A stretch of 64,000 nucleotides of DNA, taken from NCBI RefSeq assembly GCF_024362695.1, contig NC_065420.1:1272501-1336500 (forward strand), in the 5' to 3' direction. The notes under the pieces were generated by a model that was not told where the DNA came from, ran no database searches, and was given only the letters and a program-made list of their open reading frames with translations. Each line of letters begins with the position of its first letter. Position 1 is the first letter of the stretch. Origin of the DNA: Pectinophora gossypiella (taxonomy: Eukaryota; Arthropoda; Insecta; Lepidoptera; Gelechiidae). The position numbers and the translations under genes are program-made. Shown piece after piece: positions 43,280-54,388 of this stretch.

Positions 43280-43295
43280 TGGTGGAGATGCTGGG
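43280..43295 (+). promoter_or_regulatory. Primer-binding site, tRNA-Ala type
   Basis: tggtggagatgctggg directly after the LTR. It is complementary to a tRNA 3' end ccc(g/a)gcatctccacca; eukaryotic tRNA-Ala genes of the ggggatgtagctc type end cccggcatctcca plus CCA, giving 15 of 16 matches. Confidence 0.7.
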
Positions 43296-43380
43296 ATATC
43301 TTGAACATGTAATTTAGTGTTATGATACCCAGTACGAAATCAGTAGATACAGAATAGTTGACATCAAAACAGATGGACCT

Positions 43381-43970
43381 AATTAGATGGACCAATTCAG
43401 TTGTTAAATCAGTTGGCTCAAATCAGATGGGCCAATAACAGTTGTTAAATCAGTTGGCTCAAATCAGATAGGCCAATAACAGTTGGTAAATCAGTTGGCT
43501 CAAATCAGATGGGCCAATAATAGTTGGCTCAAATCAGATAGGCCAATAACAGTTGTTAAATCAGTTGGCTCAAATCAGATGGGCCAATAATAGTTGACTT
43601 AAATCAGATGGGCCAATAACAGTTGTTAAATCAGTTAACTCAAATCAGATGGGCCAATAATAGTAGTTAAATGAGATGGACCAAATCAGTTGTCAAAGCA
43701 GATTGACCAGATTATTTGCGAATCAGATCAACCAAATCAGTTGATAAATCAGAAGGACGAAGCCAGTTGTTAATGTTATCGACATCAAATCGGATAGACC
43801 ATGTAACTATTGACCATAACAGTTATGAACATCAAATTGGATTGACCATGTTAGTTATCAACATTAAATCACATTGACTATACCAGTTATCAACATTAAA
43901 TCAGATTGAGTATACCAGTTATCAACATTAAATCAGATTGACTATACCAGTTATCAACAAATCAGATCAG
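43381..43970. repeat. Minisatellites inside the LTR element
   Basis: About 43381-43700: units of roughly 29 and 41-43 bp built on caaatcagatgggccaataa and cagttgttaaatcagttgg. About 43780-43970: about five units of 33 bp (ccagttatcaacattaaatc, agattgactata). Together they fill a third of the internal region. Confidence 0.85.
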
Positions 43971-44042
43971 TTGAATTAAGTTGTTAAGTTTGTTGTCAGT
44001 CAGTTCATTTAGAGTTTCGAAAAGTATTAATTCATTGATTTT

Positions 44043-44478
44043 ATGTTTTTGGGGTACAAATTTTATTATGTTTTACTTCAATTTATATTGCAAAAATTCA
44101 GTGTAAACATGTTCGAAATAGTAAGTATTGTCATTAGAAGGAATACCAACCAGTTGCTAAGAGTTAAGACCAAGTTTTCAATTAAATATCATATATTAAC
44201 CAATTCATATGCAACAGTTATAGAACATGAATCAACAATCGTGCTATCAGTGGCGCAGATGCAATCCGGGCGTCATTATCCACAGCTAGCGGATGCTTTC
44301 CAGGTTATTATTCAGTGCAATTAAGAGTTCTTCCTTGTTGACGAACTTCGGGAGTTGGAGAACATTAATCAAGAGTTCAGAGGTAAACTATACGCTGACG
44401 CATATGAGGGAGCTGTCAATGATATCAGCAGCCTCGACCTCTTCAGTCGCAGATCAGGATATTCAGGTGAGAGCCTAA
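44043..44478 (+). other. Overlapping short frames in the LTR element
   Basis: Frames at 44043-44324 (93 codons) and 44293-44478 (61 codons). Another frame without ATG (about 44325-44493) reads EFFLVDELRELENINQEFRG then KLYADAYEGAVNDISSLDLF. They could be relics of a gag gene or chance; no domain is recognisable. Confidence 0.25.
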
Positions 44479-44757
44479 TTGCCGTCTATTAAGCTGTACC
44501 TTCAGTAGCAACAAATTGGAATAGCTCAAATTTTTAGTCCTTTTTCAGTCGTTAGTTGTCAGCACAAACCAAACATGCTAACATCATCTGGAGAAAGTTG
44601 TGATATTAGATATATTAAGTTGTTATATTACTGATACTTTTCAGTTATCCAGAACAGACGTATCTGCTTATGTTTATTGAAAACATCAGCAAAATTTTGG
44701 TTCAGTGCGCTGTCTCATAATCAACAACAGCTTCAGCTAAATTAACAGGACATAGCA

Positions 44758-44868
44758 ATGAAACAGAGTTTGAGTCTAAGTCAACAAACTGCTTATCAAG
44801 CTGTTCAGAACATAGTGCAGCAAATTGAACAGTCTACTCAAAATCTACAGCAGAATTTAGAATGCTGA
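44758..44868 (+). other. Small glutamine-rich frame, 36 codons
   Basis: MKQSLSLSQQTAYQAVQNIV then QQIEQSTQNLQQNLEC and stop. Heptad-like polar pattern; may be chance in CAG/CAA-rich DNA. Confidence 0.2.
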
Positions 44869-44915
44869 ACTTAATCATAACATATGTGTATTTCATAATT
44901 CTTGCGTCGGGGCAG

Positions 44916-46121
44916 TGTCTCGAACTGTAATCAGTTCTCGAATTTAAATAATCAAATTCATAATAATATTAAAATGTATCATATCGATTTTATTTTCACT
45001 CGAGTGAGTAATCGATTTGTAGGTTATATATGTCATAATAACACTGGCCAGAAAAAAGTTGATGCTTTTGGCGGGCTGTCATTACGAAAAAAAAAACTAA
45101 AATAATTTTCAGAGAACAAAAGAAGGTGCATTAGAACAGAGAACAGAAATCAGTGAACATTCAGATTATTCAGAAACAGATCAGAGCAGAAATAACATTG
45201 TTTTTTCAGATATAACAATCAACAACAGTTTTATCAGACTTCCTGTCGATGCGCAGGAAGAATATTCAGTTAAGTCTTATCATCATCATCAGCCGTACGA
45301 CGCCCACTGCTGGGCATAGGTCTCCCCCAAGTTAAGTCTAATAATACTTATATATTTTCCTAATTACTTAGATATCAGTTATACTATAGGTACTTGTATT
45401 ATATGGTATAAATCGACAAAGGAACAAATGAAATTGCATTAAGAGGAGAGAACAGAAATCGGTGAATATTCAGATTATTCAGAAACAGATTAGAGAAGAA
45501 ACAGTGTGTTTTCAGGTATAACAATCAACAACAGTTTTATCAGACTCCCTGTCGATGTGCAGGAAGAATATTCAGTTAAGTCTTATAATACTTATATTTT
45601 CCTAATTACTTAGATATCAGTTATGCTATATTTGTATTATCCGATACAAATCGATAAAGAGAACAACAGACAGTAAACAGTAAAACGGATAGTAAAACAA
45701 ACAGTAAAACATTGCAGTAGGTAATATCGTTGTGGTGATTTATCAGGTAATCAGATGAATTTATCAAGGCAATCAGGTGGACAGGGATGGCTGTAAGGGG
45801 CGGTTGGAGGCCATTCGCGGGGTTTCACCCCATATTCAAACATCGTGGGCTTTTTACCCTATATTCAGACGGCTATGGGCACGTTGTCCATTTGTGGGTA
45901 TTTTGCCCCATAGGTATTCATATATCTATGAAACATTCTAATCACATATTCTAACATCGTTGGTTTTTTACCCTATATTTAGACAGCTATGGGCACGTTG
46001 CCCATTTGTGGGTATTTTGCCCCATAGGTATTTCATATAACTATGACACATTTCAGTTTTGGAATGTGATTCAGAATTCAGATAATTCGTGACCTTACAT
46101 GATTATGTATGGTTCACGACA
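44916..46121 (+). repeat. 3' LTR
   Basis: Same length and, reading base by base, same sequence as the 5' LTR, including the 10-A run and the 52-bp inserted tail (45278-45329). Only a weak purine tract (cggggcag) precedes it. Confidence 0.93.
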
Positions 46122-46285
46122 GCTTCCATCCTGACATACTTCTCTTACTTCCTCCACATTTATCAATCGTTTCATACACGCACGCCGGTTCAGAGTAGAT
46201 CGTACTGAACCTTTTCTAAGGACATCTCCAATTTGGTCAATGGTCAATGGACCTAGAAGGACTTACCTTCTAGGTCTTCCTCTGT
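46122..46285 (-). repeat. Repeat F, part right of the LTR insertion
   Basis: After gcttc: catcctgacatacttctct, acacgcacgccggttcagag and acatctccaatttggtcaat. Joins 42005-42073 to form one F copy. Confidence 0.8.
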
Positions 46286-47029
46286 CAGCCCTACCATCAG
46301 CTTTCGCTTTATATACCGTGTTCGCAATATATAGACATAAATGGTTATAGACTCTAGTCAACACAACAACAGGTGTTATGTCAATACACTTAAAACAAAC
46401 TCGTGTAAGCACTTGACTCGGGGTTATCACGAACCATATTGATTGATTAATTAGCTGTAAAAGCAATTATTCACAACATATTACATCTGTATTTTGACCT
46501 TAGCAGCTGCAGGATTGAAACGTCGCAAAAGACAGTAATATTAATATAAACTAAATAATTTATCAATATGTATGTGTTATTTTGTATATGTGACAAATTG
46601 TATTATTGAATTATTAAATTAAACATTAATTTGTTATATATTTGATTTATCAATATAATAATAATCATAATCAGCTAAGAAATGTATTTAATAGCGTTAT
46701 AATGTTTTCCTTTTTCCATACAAATATTTTATGTCACAAATATATATTTTACGCAAAAAATATATGTTCTTAGGTTTATATTTATATCAATTTTATCTTG
46801 GGGTCTTATTTATTGACATAACATGCTTCCGATACGTTTTTATTCAAGATTTAGAGATAAAACGTATCTAAAACACGTCTGAGCAGTCATGTTATCAATA
46901 TAATGTAATTATCGAGTAAATATAATGAAACCCGCAAATAAAGCTAGTAATCTATATTATTTACATATTCGAAATGTGCAAATTAAGCCCTTTCATTTGA
47001 AACCCAATACCATTAGAATTTTTTTTTAC
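46286..47029. other. AT-rich, no gene
   Basis: Nothing recognised. Confidence 0.5.
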
Positions 47030-47245
47030 TTCAATTTATGCCCTATAGAGGGCGCCACATTGAATTCAGCGTGACGTCACTTAGTCTATAACCACCGGAC
47101 AATCAAGGCGCTTCTTGTGACGCCTCATTTGTTAAATTCTGACAGGTGGTTTTGAAGTTAGGTTGGAACAGACGAGCATAGGTACACATACATACATACA
47201 TAGCGGTCAAACACATAACCCTCCTCGCCGCAATCAGGTACAAAT
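47030..47245 (+). repeat. Repeat N, copy 2
   Basis: ctatagagggcgccacattg, tctataaccaccggacaatc and tagcggtcaaacacataacc; compare 7345-7562. Confidence 0.7.
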
Positions 47246-47463
47246 AAATAAACTTCGTCAAATATTGCAAAACGTTATTTTTCTGGTTCAAAAAATGTTC
47301 TCCAAACTGCTTCATCAGCAGTTTTTTTTTCATGGATAATTTCAAATTGATGCTTATAGCGACATCTACTAGCATATGAAGTAAACTTAATCTAAAATAA
47401 GTGTAAAGGACCATAGATAATAAAAAATATAGTGACAGGTGACCAGTACATCCTCCTCCAATC

Positions 47464-47625
47464 CTTAAACCTCCGTGGTCTAGTGCTTAGAGCGTTAGGC
47501 TCATGATGGAGATCCGGGTTCGATTCCCGCTGGGGACATTGTCGAAATCACGTTGTGAGACGTTCTTTGTTTGGTAAGGTTTTTTTTACAGGCTTGATTC
47601 ACCTGATTGTCCGTGTCGGATGTTT
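47464..47625 (+). mobile_element. SINE C, 5' part
   Basis: cctccgtggtctagtgctta, B box ccgggttcgattcccgctgg and gtttggtaaggttttttt; truncated before the core. Confidence 0.75.
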
Positions 47626-47664
47626 GTAAGCTGTTTATGTTATGATTAGTACATCGCGCATATT

Positions 47665-47812
47665 TTAATTCGAAAATTGAAATTCACTTTGATTCATCAA
47701 TATTGTACATAAAGAACGCGTTATCCGCCTAAAACTACTGCAGCTTCTCACAACCTGTATAGCTGGGGGAGCTGCAAGAAAAGCCTCGGCACAGGGCTTT
47801 AAAAAAACCATA
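47665..47812 (-). repeat. LINE 3' end G, degraded
   Basis: cgcctaaaactactgcagct, tcacaacctgtatagctgg and gcctcggcacagggc. Confidence 0.65.
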
Positions 47813-47858
47813 TTATATTGATTGAATCATAATATATAATCATGTACGAGTATGTTAA

Positions 47859-48050
47859 GGCTTAACGTGCCTTCCGTGCTTCGGAAGGCACGTTAAGTCG
47901 TTGGTCCCGGCTGCATTAGCAGTCGTTAATAACCATCAATGCGCACTGGGCCCGCGTGATGGTTTAAGGCCCATTCTCCCTACGCGTATCCATCCATAGG
48001 GAAGGCCCGTGCCCCTGCAGTGGGGACATTAATGGGCTGATGATGATGAT
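47859..48050 (+). mobile_element. SINE A, core and tail, with palindromic start
   Basis: The copy begins at the core. Its first bases form a hairpin with preceding sequence: cttaacgtgccttccg / cggaaggcacgttaag. Tail ends gggctgatgatgatgat. Confidence 0.8.
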
Positions 48051-48532
48051 ACGAGTATACAATGGGTAATCGTATATTGGCCCATCATATTGTAAAGTCT
48101 ACAATCTCTATCGATTTTTACTATATGGCCAGAACATGCTGAACTGCTTTTTTTTCGCTCCCACTCCAGTATACCTAGAGGTTGTGTTCTGTTTGTCTGT
48201 AAAACCGACTACAAGTCGGATAAGTAGCCATTAAAGTGCAACTATACAACCATAGGATGTACAAAGAACAAGACACGATGCACTTTATAATTACGAAGAT
48301 ATTGCAACAAAGGGAAACATATCGAACGGAATGGGAATCGTAACAGATGTGCATTTAGCTTGTAATTTGTAATAAGTACACCATAGTTTTGTAATTCTGT
48401 TTACGTCGCTGCTAATGTCCGTTGAAATTATATCCTTGATTATTTATTTATGAATACTCTGTCTTGTATTTCTTATAGCTGGAAATTGTGTTTTCTTGCA
48501 TAGGTTTTATTTATGTCGTAGAGTTGTTACAA
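48051..48532. other. No gene
   Basis: Nothing recognised. Confidence 0.5.
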
Positions 48533-48827
48533 CGGAGCTCGGTGGCGCAGCGGTAAACGCGCTCGGTCTGCCATTGTTGAAGTTAAGCAACTTTCGCAAA
48601 GGCCGGTCATAGGATGGGTGACCACAAAAAAGAAGTTTTTATCTCGAGCTCCTCCGTGCTTCGGAAGGCACGTTAAGCCGTTGGTCCCAGTTGCATTAGC
48701 AGTCGTTAATAACCATCAATCCGCTCCGGGCCCGCGTGATGGTTTAAGGCCCGATCTCCCTATCCATCCATAGGGAAGGCCCGTGCCCCAGCAGTGGGGA
48801 CGTTAATGGGCTGATGATGATGATGAT
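48533..48827 (+). mobile_element. SINE A, full length
   Basis: All blocks present: head, gaagttaagcaac, ggatgggtgacc, core, tail with five GAT units. Confidence 0.9.
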
Positions 48828-48849
48828 CCGACGCACGGGTGTGCTCGAC

Positions 48850-49145
48850 GTTTTCTCTTAATCAGCGTTTGTCGCTATCAGCTCACTATGGTCGATTAAT
48901 TCTTTCAAATAAAGTCCTCTCAGATGACGCCTTGAGGTAAGGTTCGCGCCCAACTGTGCACACACAGGCCTGTTGTCTTAAATTGTTGTACTGTTGCGAG
49001 CGTTGTTTTGATCAAGAGAAGTGTGTCAGGATCGAAGCAAATGGAATTCTATAATCTCTGCTTACCCCGGTGGGAAATAGCCGTGAGTTTATGTATGTAT
49101 GTTGCGAGTCTTCAACGTTAAGTCAAATAGTTAATGCCATCTAAT
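48850..49145 (-). repeat. Repeat E interrupted by repeat F
   Basis: E in reverse at 48850-49005 and 49105-49145; plus-strand F (ggatcgaagcaaatggaatt ... gtgagtttatgtatgtatg) at about 49018-49103. tgttgcgag occurs on both sides, a possible target duplication. Confidence 0.6.
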
Positions 49146-49304
49146 TCGGAGTTTTCCAACATAAAAAATATAATTAAAAAAAAATGATCCTAAATTTTGG
49201 CGAGTTGACTACAAAATAATATACAAAGTGTAAACTCGCCTGCAAGCAAAATTAAATTGGACGATTTTCCTTCTAACCCTTTTTACGCGTCATCATCTTC
49301 AAAT

Positions 49305-49472
49305 TCAAATTTAAATTCAAAAATGTCTTTATTCTGTAGGTAGTATAGTTACACTTTGAATCGTCAATTTTTACATAACGAACGTCTCATCCGCCTAAAA
49401 CTACTGCAGCTTCTCACAACCTGTATAGCCGGGGAAAAGAAGCTGCAAGAAAAACCTCGGCACAGGGCCTTC
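49305..49472 (-). repeat. LINE 3' end G
   Basis: attcaaaaatgtctttattc, ttacataacgaacgtctcat and agctgcaagaaaaacctcgg. Confidence 0.75.
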
Positions 49473-49474
49473 CT

Positions 49475-49615
49475 AGCGTTACCCAGTTTATCACAGGGTC
49501 CGCTTACCTAACCTAAAGATTGGACGGGTCGGGTTTGTTATAGTAGCGACTGCGTGTCTGAACTTCCAACGCGAATGGAAAATTAGCCCAATACAGATTA
49601 GGTCACGTACCTCTG
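49475..49615 (-). repeat. SINE D tail half
   Basis: tagcgttacccagtttatca, gtccgcttacctaacctaa and aattagcccaatacagatta. Directly abuts the LINE G end. Confidence 0.7.
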
Positions 49616-49935
49616 AAACCCCTTTTATGCGTAATTGTATAATTTCTAATTAGCACTTTTGAACTCCACACTACCCAGATATGAAGTCGTTAGAGCGCTT
49701 GCGAAGACATTACAAGTGAGAGCACTCAAAAAGTGGTGCTTGTACCAACATTTTTACGAGTGGAGAACGCGATTATGCTCCAGCAAGCAAGGTGTAAGGT
49801 TACGGTGGAAGTTTCGAGGTGGATGCAGTGGGTAATGCGTTAAGTTTTGAGAGACGCCTCTGATACGTGACTAGGGATGTGGTAGGGTTGGTTGTCGATA
49901 GCATTCCAACTTATAAAAATATAATAAAGTAATAA
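49616..49935. other. No recognised feature
   Basis: Nothing recognised. Confidence 0.45.
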
Positions 49936-50272
49936 CAGCCTCCGTGGTCTAGTGGTTAGAGCGTTAGGCTCACGATCTGGAGGTCCGGGTTCCATTCCCG
50001 ATGGGGACATTGTCGAAATCACTTTGTGAGACTGTCCTTTGTTTGGTAAGGACTTTTCAGGCTTGAATCACCTGATTGTCCGAAAAAGTAAGATGATTCC
50101 GTGCTTCGGAGGGCACGTTAAGTCGTTGGTCCCGGCTATTAGCCGTAAAACCACCTCCACCAACTCGCAGTGGAGCAGCGTGGTGGAGTATGTTCCATAC
50201 CCCCTCCGGTTGATAGAGGAGAGGCCTATGCCCAGCAGTGGGACGTATATAAGCAGTTTATATATGTAATAA
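49936..50272 (+). mobile_element. SINE C, full length
   Basis: Head with B box ggtccgggttccattcccg, atcactttgtgagactgtcc, core ccgtgcttcggagggcacg, gtagc-free palindromic middle (gtggagcagcgtggtggag), and tail ggcctatgcccagcagtggg at 50223-50242. gtaataa lies at both edges (49929-, 50265-), a weak target duplication. Confidence 0.88.
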
Positions 50273-50546
50273 AGAAAGTTTATTCAGGAAAAACCTTCGA
50301 CGCCTACATACATTTACAACAATGAAAAAAACACACATTAATATTTAATTGGAAAACATAAAGGTATATGGGTGCCGCAGCTCACCAAAAAAGGCCAGGG
50401 TTCAGTGAAAATTGACCCAGAGGGCAACACTGATTTTTAACCCACGCCGATAGGTGAGACGCGACCCGCACAATAAATTAATAAATAATAATAAAGAGTA
50501 CAAAAAAAATGACTTACACGACTTAAACGACTTAATAAATACTTTT

Positions 50547-50547
<1 letters not shown>

Positions 50548-50620
<73 letters not shown>

Positions 50621-50662
50621 TTTCTTTCTTTCTTCCTTTCTTTCTTTCTTTCTTTCTTTCTT
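50548..50662. repeat. (CTTT)n microsatellite
   Basis: About 28 tetranucleotide units with few interruptions. Confidence 0.95.
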
Positions 50663-50945
50663 ACTTAGTGTTACAAATGGAAGGTAGAAAAATTCAAAAT
50701 TGACTTCTGATATAAGCTTGCTAATTTATCCCAACAACGACCATGTCCCAGGTTAGTTGGAAGATGTCCCAATTAGGGATAAGCTCGCCTGTGCTCTATG
50801 CCTATGATGAATTCTATGTCTTTTCCTTTTCATTTTAAAGCAATAAAGCGAATATAATCACACAAATATCCCAATTGGAATAGTCAGAAGATAGAAGGTG
50901 AGGATTGAGTTAGCTTCTAAGCTGGTAAAAAATATAATACTGCGT

Positions 50946-51235
50946 GTTGGTTGAGGGGTTTTAGACTCCACGTTCACCTTCTCTTTCATATGTTCTATGT
51001 AAGCTCTTCTTGGTCTTCCCCTTCCTCTCTTTTCTTTTATCATCTTTTCCGTGATGTTTTTAATTTTGTCGTAACTTATTAAGTGTCCAATCATCTTGCC
51101 TCTTCTGTCCTCTTTACCTTCCACTTTAAATATTGTATATAAAAATATACCATATATATAAAATCCATATATAAAAAATATACCAATATTTAAAGTGGAA
51201 GTTAAAGAGGACAGAAGAGGCAAGATGATTAGACA
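50946..51235 (-). pseudogene. LINE 3' end with inverted partial copy
   Basis: The minus strand of 50946-51120 reads KEKRGRGRPRRAYIEHMKEK (LINE C-terminal type). 51090-51140 and 51181-51230 are inverted copies of each other (catcttgcctcttctgtcct), about 47 bp with few mismatches. Confidence 0.65.
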
Positions 51236-51254
51236 CATTGGTTTTTATTTGTAT

Positions 51255-51505
51255 TTAGGTATGATGAGGTCGCCTATTGATGTCATACCCCACACGAGAG
51301 AAGAGAAAATAATTGAATTCCTTATTCAAAATTATTAGGTATTTTATTATAATTTTAAATTAAAATTGACTCAGTGGTTACTGTCAAAACTATTTTATAG
51401 TGTTAATGATTCTTTTAATAATCGCAATACAATGTAATTAAGTATGGCCAAAATTTAGAATAATGGAGTTTTATGAGTTATGGATTTAATATTGATGATT
51501 ATAAT
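51255..51505 (+). repeat. Repeat R, copy 1
   Basis: gatgaggtcgcctattgatg through aatggagttttatgagttat; over 90% alike by eye to 56088-56345. Confidence 0.8.
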
Positions 51506-51574
51506 TTTGACATTGTATTTAGTTAAGCGTACCTAGTCAAATAAATTTTAGTCATATTCACATAATATATATTC

Positions 51575-51868
51575 GAGGAGCTCGGTGGCGCAGCGGTTAA
51601 CGCGCTCGGTATGCGATTGTTGAAGTTAAGCAACTTTCGCAAAGGCCGGTCATAGGATGGGTGACCACAAAAAAAAGTTTTCATCTCGAGTTCCTCCGTG
51701 CTTCGGAAGGCACGTTAAGCCGTTGGTCCCGGCTGCATTAGCAGTCGTTAATAACCACCAATCCGCACTGGGCCCGCGTGGTGGTTTAAGGCCCGATCTC
51801 CCTATCTATCCATAGGGAAGGCCCGTGCCCCAGCAGTGGGGACGTTAATGGGCTGGTGATGATGATGA
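51575..51868 (+). mobile_element. SINE A, full length
   Basis: Head aggagctcggtggcgcagcg, 5S-like block, core, tail gggctggtgatgatgatga. Confidence 0.9.
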
Positions 51869-51904
51869 ATAATCTTCATGATAATATTCTTCTAGCTAAC
51901 ATAT

Positions 51905-52000
51905 TATTATAACATAACATAGCATCACGCCTGTGACCCCGAAGGAGTAGGCAGAGGTGTATACTATGTATATTATACATCCCCACCTTGCCAGCTATGT
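51905..52000. repeat. Repeat Q
   Basis: ataacatagcatcacgcctg, gaccccgaaggagtaggcag and aggtgtatactatg; relative at 53525-53590. Confidence 0.5.
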
Positions 52001-52597
52001 TTGTTATACTTCTAGCTACTATCGATATAATTAAACTTATTGTCACACGCGTCGCATCACTAGTACTTAATAGTAACTCGTCGTCTAGTACAGAACGTCT
52101 TTGCTCTCTTAAGACAATTTCAAGAGTATACGCCATTGCATCCAGTTAGAGCTTCGTATGATGTCCTATTCTGATGATCGCATAGCAAAATTAAAACTTA
52201 CAAACGATATAATGCTTATGTCTGCTCAATTTTAGATCGTCACCGAAATTGATAGGCTTAAAAACAGAAATGAGAGGTTTAAAGCCTCGTATTCACTAGG
52301 CAAACATTAACGCGCAAAAACTAACGCTTAACAGGCACGGCAACGTTGCACAACAGCGCGATGCAAATGATTCTGATTTCTGATTAGATATATGAAAGTG
52401 ATTATCAGAATAGGACCTCTTCAAATTCCCTTTACATCGCAACGTCTCAGTAAATAGTTGTATGGCAGTGTAATATTATCATCTTAACATCACCGTTCTA
52501 GCATATATTCCTAATTAAACTGCATACGCTTGTGATTAAAATTCGATGTTTGAAATTCCATTTTTCTTCAAAAATATATGTTCAGCGTTCAGCTGCA
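52001..52597. other. No gene
   Basis: Nothing recognised. Confidence 0.5.
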
Positions 52598-52665
52598 TCT
52601 CGAGCATGTCGCTCCTCAGCGCTCCCCATTTGTCCGGGCAAGTAGTTATTGCCATATGAGGCAAA
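52598..52665 (-). repeat. Repeat E fragment
   Basis: cagcgctccccatttgtccg and gcaagtagttattgccatat. Confidence 0.7.
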
Positions 52666-52740
52666 CCATTACTCGTAAGTACGTTCGCCTCAGGAATTAG
52701 TTGAGTACATGATCTGTCAAAGCTGATTAACGTAATGTGT

Positions 52741-52925
52741 AATAATAATAATCTTTATTGCAAAAAAGAAATACATAAAATCACTTAAAACTAGATTTTT
52801 TGGAGATTTTTTGAGCTCTAGGCGTTTATAATTTGGCTGCTTACTATTAGGCATGAAATTTCCAGGCGGTTATTCCCATGCATTCCTTCGTCTAAATAGG
52901 TACTAACCTTAATAAAAATAACCTA
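52741..52925 (-). repeat. LINE 3' end-like
   Basis: taataataataatctttatt at the minus-strand 3' side, a poly(A)-signal and repeat tail pattern. Confidence 0.45.
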
Positions 52926-53524
52926 AGTCATTCAAAGTGAAATTTTGCAATGATCTTCATAATCTCGAGTCAAATTTGGTATGTTTACTCCCTGAATACC
53001 CTGAGCGCGTTCCTGAGGAGAATCCTTGGGATCCCTCTCACGCACTTCTCTTTATTAACTGAAGTACTTACTAGTGAAGTTTTAGTTGGTAATTGTTTTT
53101 ATTCTTATTTTTTTTTTGTTTCATTATGATTTATTTTAATTTTTTTGTTTTATTAATTTTAGTTTTTATTTTTATTTTATTTGTAAATGTATCTGTTTTC
53201 TGTGTCTGTAGCGTTCGAAAATAATAAATAATTATTTCTTTCTTAAAAAAAAAATAGCACGAATTCAACTTCTAAACAAACGAGTGCGGAACAAGAATAT
53301 AAAAATAACGCGACATCGGAAGTGGCATCTCGGAAACTGTATTGTAGTAGTGCGAGCTCATATTTGAGGAAATATGACGGCGATTCCGCCTTCTCCATTG
53401 TATTTTTAACTTGCAGCCGAAACATTTGGTACCATTTGGTTTTATTACCGCTAGACACCTAAATGTGACTTGTTGGTTTTGGAATTGGGTTCGCCGGTTG
53501 CTGGTACGGGCGCGAAGATTCACA
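52926..53524. other. No supported gene
   Basis: Minus-strand frames (53243-53458, 53272-53622) overlap in two phases; the longer one runs into repeat Q, so they are not convincing exons. Confidence 0.4.
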
Positions 53525-53590
53525 TAACATAACAACACGCCTCTATCCCGAGGGGTATGCACAGGTGTATAGTTTGTACAACCCAATCCT
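53525..53590. repeat. Repeat Q
   Basis: cacataacataacaacacgc, ctatcccgaggggtatgcac and aggtgtatag. Confidence 0.5.
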
Positions 53591-54184
53591 CGCTGGCTGT
53601 TTTGAAGTCGAGTGTGATTCAAAGTGATTGATTTATTTTGTTAAGATGAGTGTGGTTTAATTAGTTTCACCACTTGCAGACTGTAGTAAAAAACGCTGAT
53701 TGTTTCGCCACTTCACATATAATTCACTTCAAGTGATAAGGCCGCCATTTGCCATGTACCTAGTTAAGAGTCTTTTGTAATTATTTCTTTTTATTATGGT
53801 GCAAAAAAGTTCATTTGTATTTAAGTAGCAAATATATGTAAATAAGAAATAGATCGATGAATACAAAATTAATAAAACATAAAGGATTACTATTTTTTAT
53901 AACCTTTTTTTAAAGGTATTTTTATGTTGCAATTGTCAACAGATTTATTTAATTGTTTGTTTAGATTCATAGTTTTTAGTAAATTGTTTGTATGTAGAAA
54001 TTACGACCGCAAGCGTTTTTTTTTATTGATAGATAATAGATCATCTACTCTCCGCTCTGAACTAGTTCATCTTGTGATAGATGTACTTCTGACTAGTCCA
54101 ATTGGGAATTTACTCGTGAGCTTATAAAATATTAGGTAAGTATTTATTTCCTACAAAATTGATATAAAATAACTCACAAATCTA
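53591..54184. other. AT-rich, no gene
   Basis: Nothing recognised. Confidence 0.5.
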
Positions 54185-54388
54185 CACACATACATACATA
54201 AACTCACACCTATTTCCCACCTCGGTTAGCAGAGACGATCCTGACACACTTCTCATGCTTCCTCCACATTCATCAATCGTTTCATACACGCACGCCGGTA
54301 CAGAGCAGATCTTACTGAACCTTTTCTAAGGACTTCTCCAATTTGGTCAATGTACGTTCTTCTAGGTGTTCCTCTGCCAGCCTTTCTA
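54185..54388 (-). pseudogene. Repeat F (LINE C-terminal end)
   Basis: cttcctccacattcatcaat, acacgcacgccggtacagag and cttctccaatttggtcaatg. A short deletion near 54230. Confidence 0.7.

Larger units (their letters stand above)
42074..46121 (+). mobile_element. Non-autonomous LTR retrotransposon
   Basis: 4048 bp: LTR 42074-43279, internal 43280-44915, LTR 44916-46121. LTRs start TG and end CA, are both 1206 bp, and read identical throughout. A 5-bp target duplication and a primer-binding site are present. The internal 1.6 kb has no protease, reverse transcriptase, RNase H or integrase motif in any frame, so transposition needs proteins from elsewhere. LARD-like in design, though smaller. Superfamily unknown; 5-bp duplications occur in Gypsy, Copia and Bel/Pao. 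Confidence 0.93.

Noticed and set aside
43381..43700. CRISPR-like array
   Set aside because: Units are contiguous degenerate tandem repeats without unique spacers, in a eukaryotic LTR element.
44902..45105. 67-codon frame in the 3' LTR
   Set aside because: Lies across the LTR start and uses simple AT-rich codons; the same sequence at 42074 is non-coding LTR.
42074..46121. LTR identity as an assembly duplication
   Set aside because: TG/CA ends, a matching 5-bp target duplication and a primer-binding site together favour a true element; read depth would settle it.
50454..50687. Open frame FFLSFFLS...
   Set aside because: Translation of the CTTT microsatellite.
53243..53622. Minus-strand frames of 71 and 116 codons as a gene
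   Set aside because: Two phases over the same DNA, no domain, and the longer one includes repeat Q.
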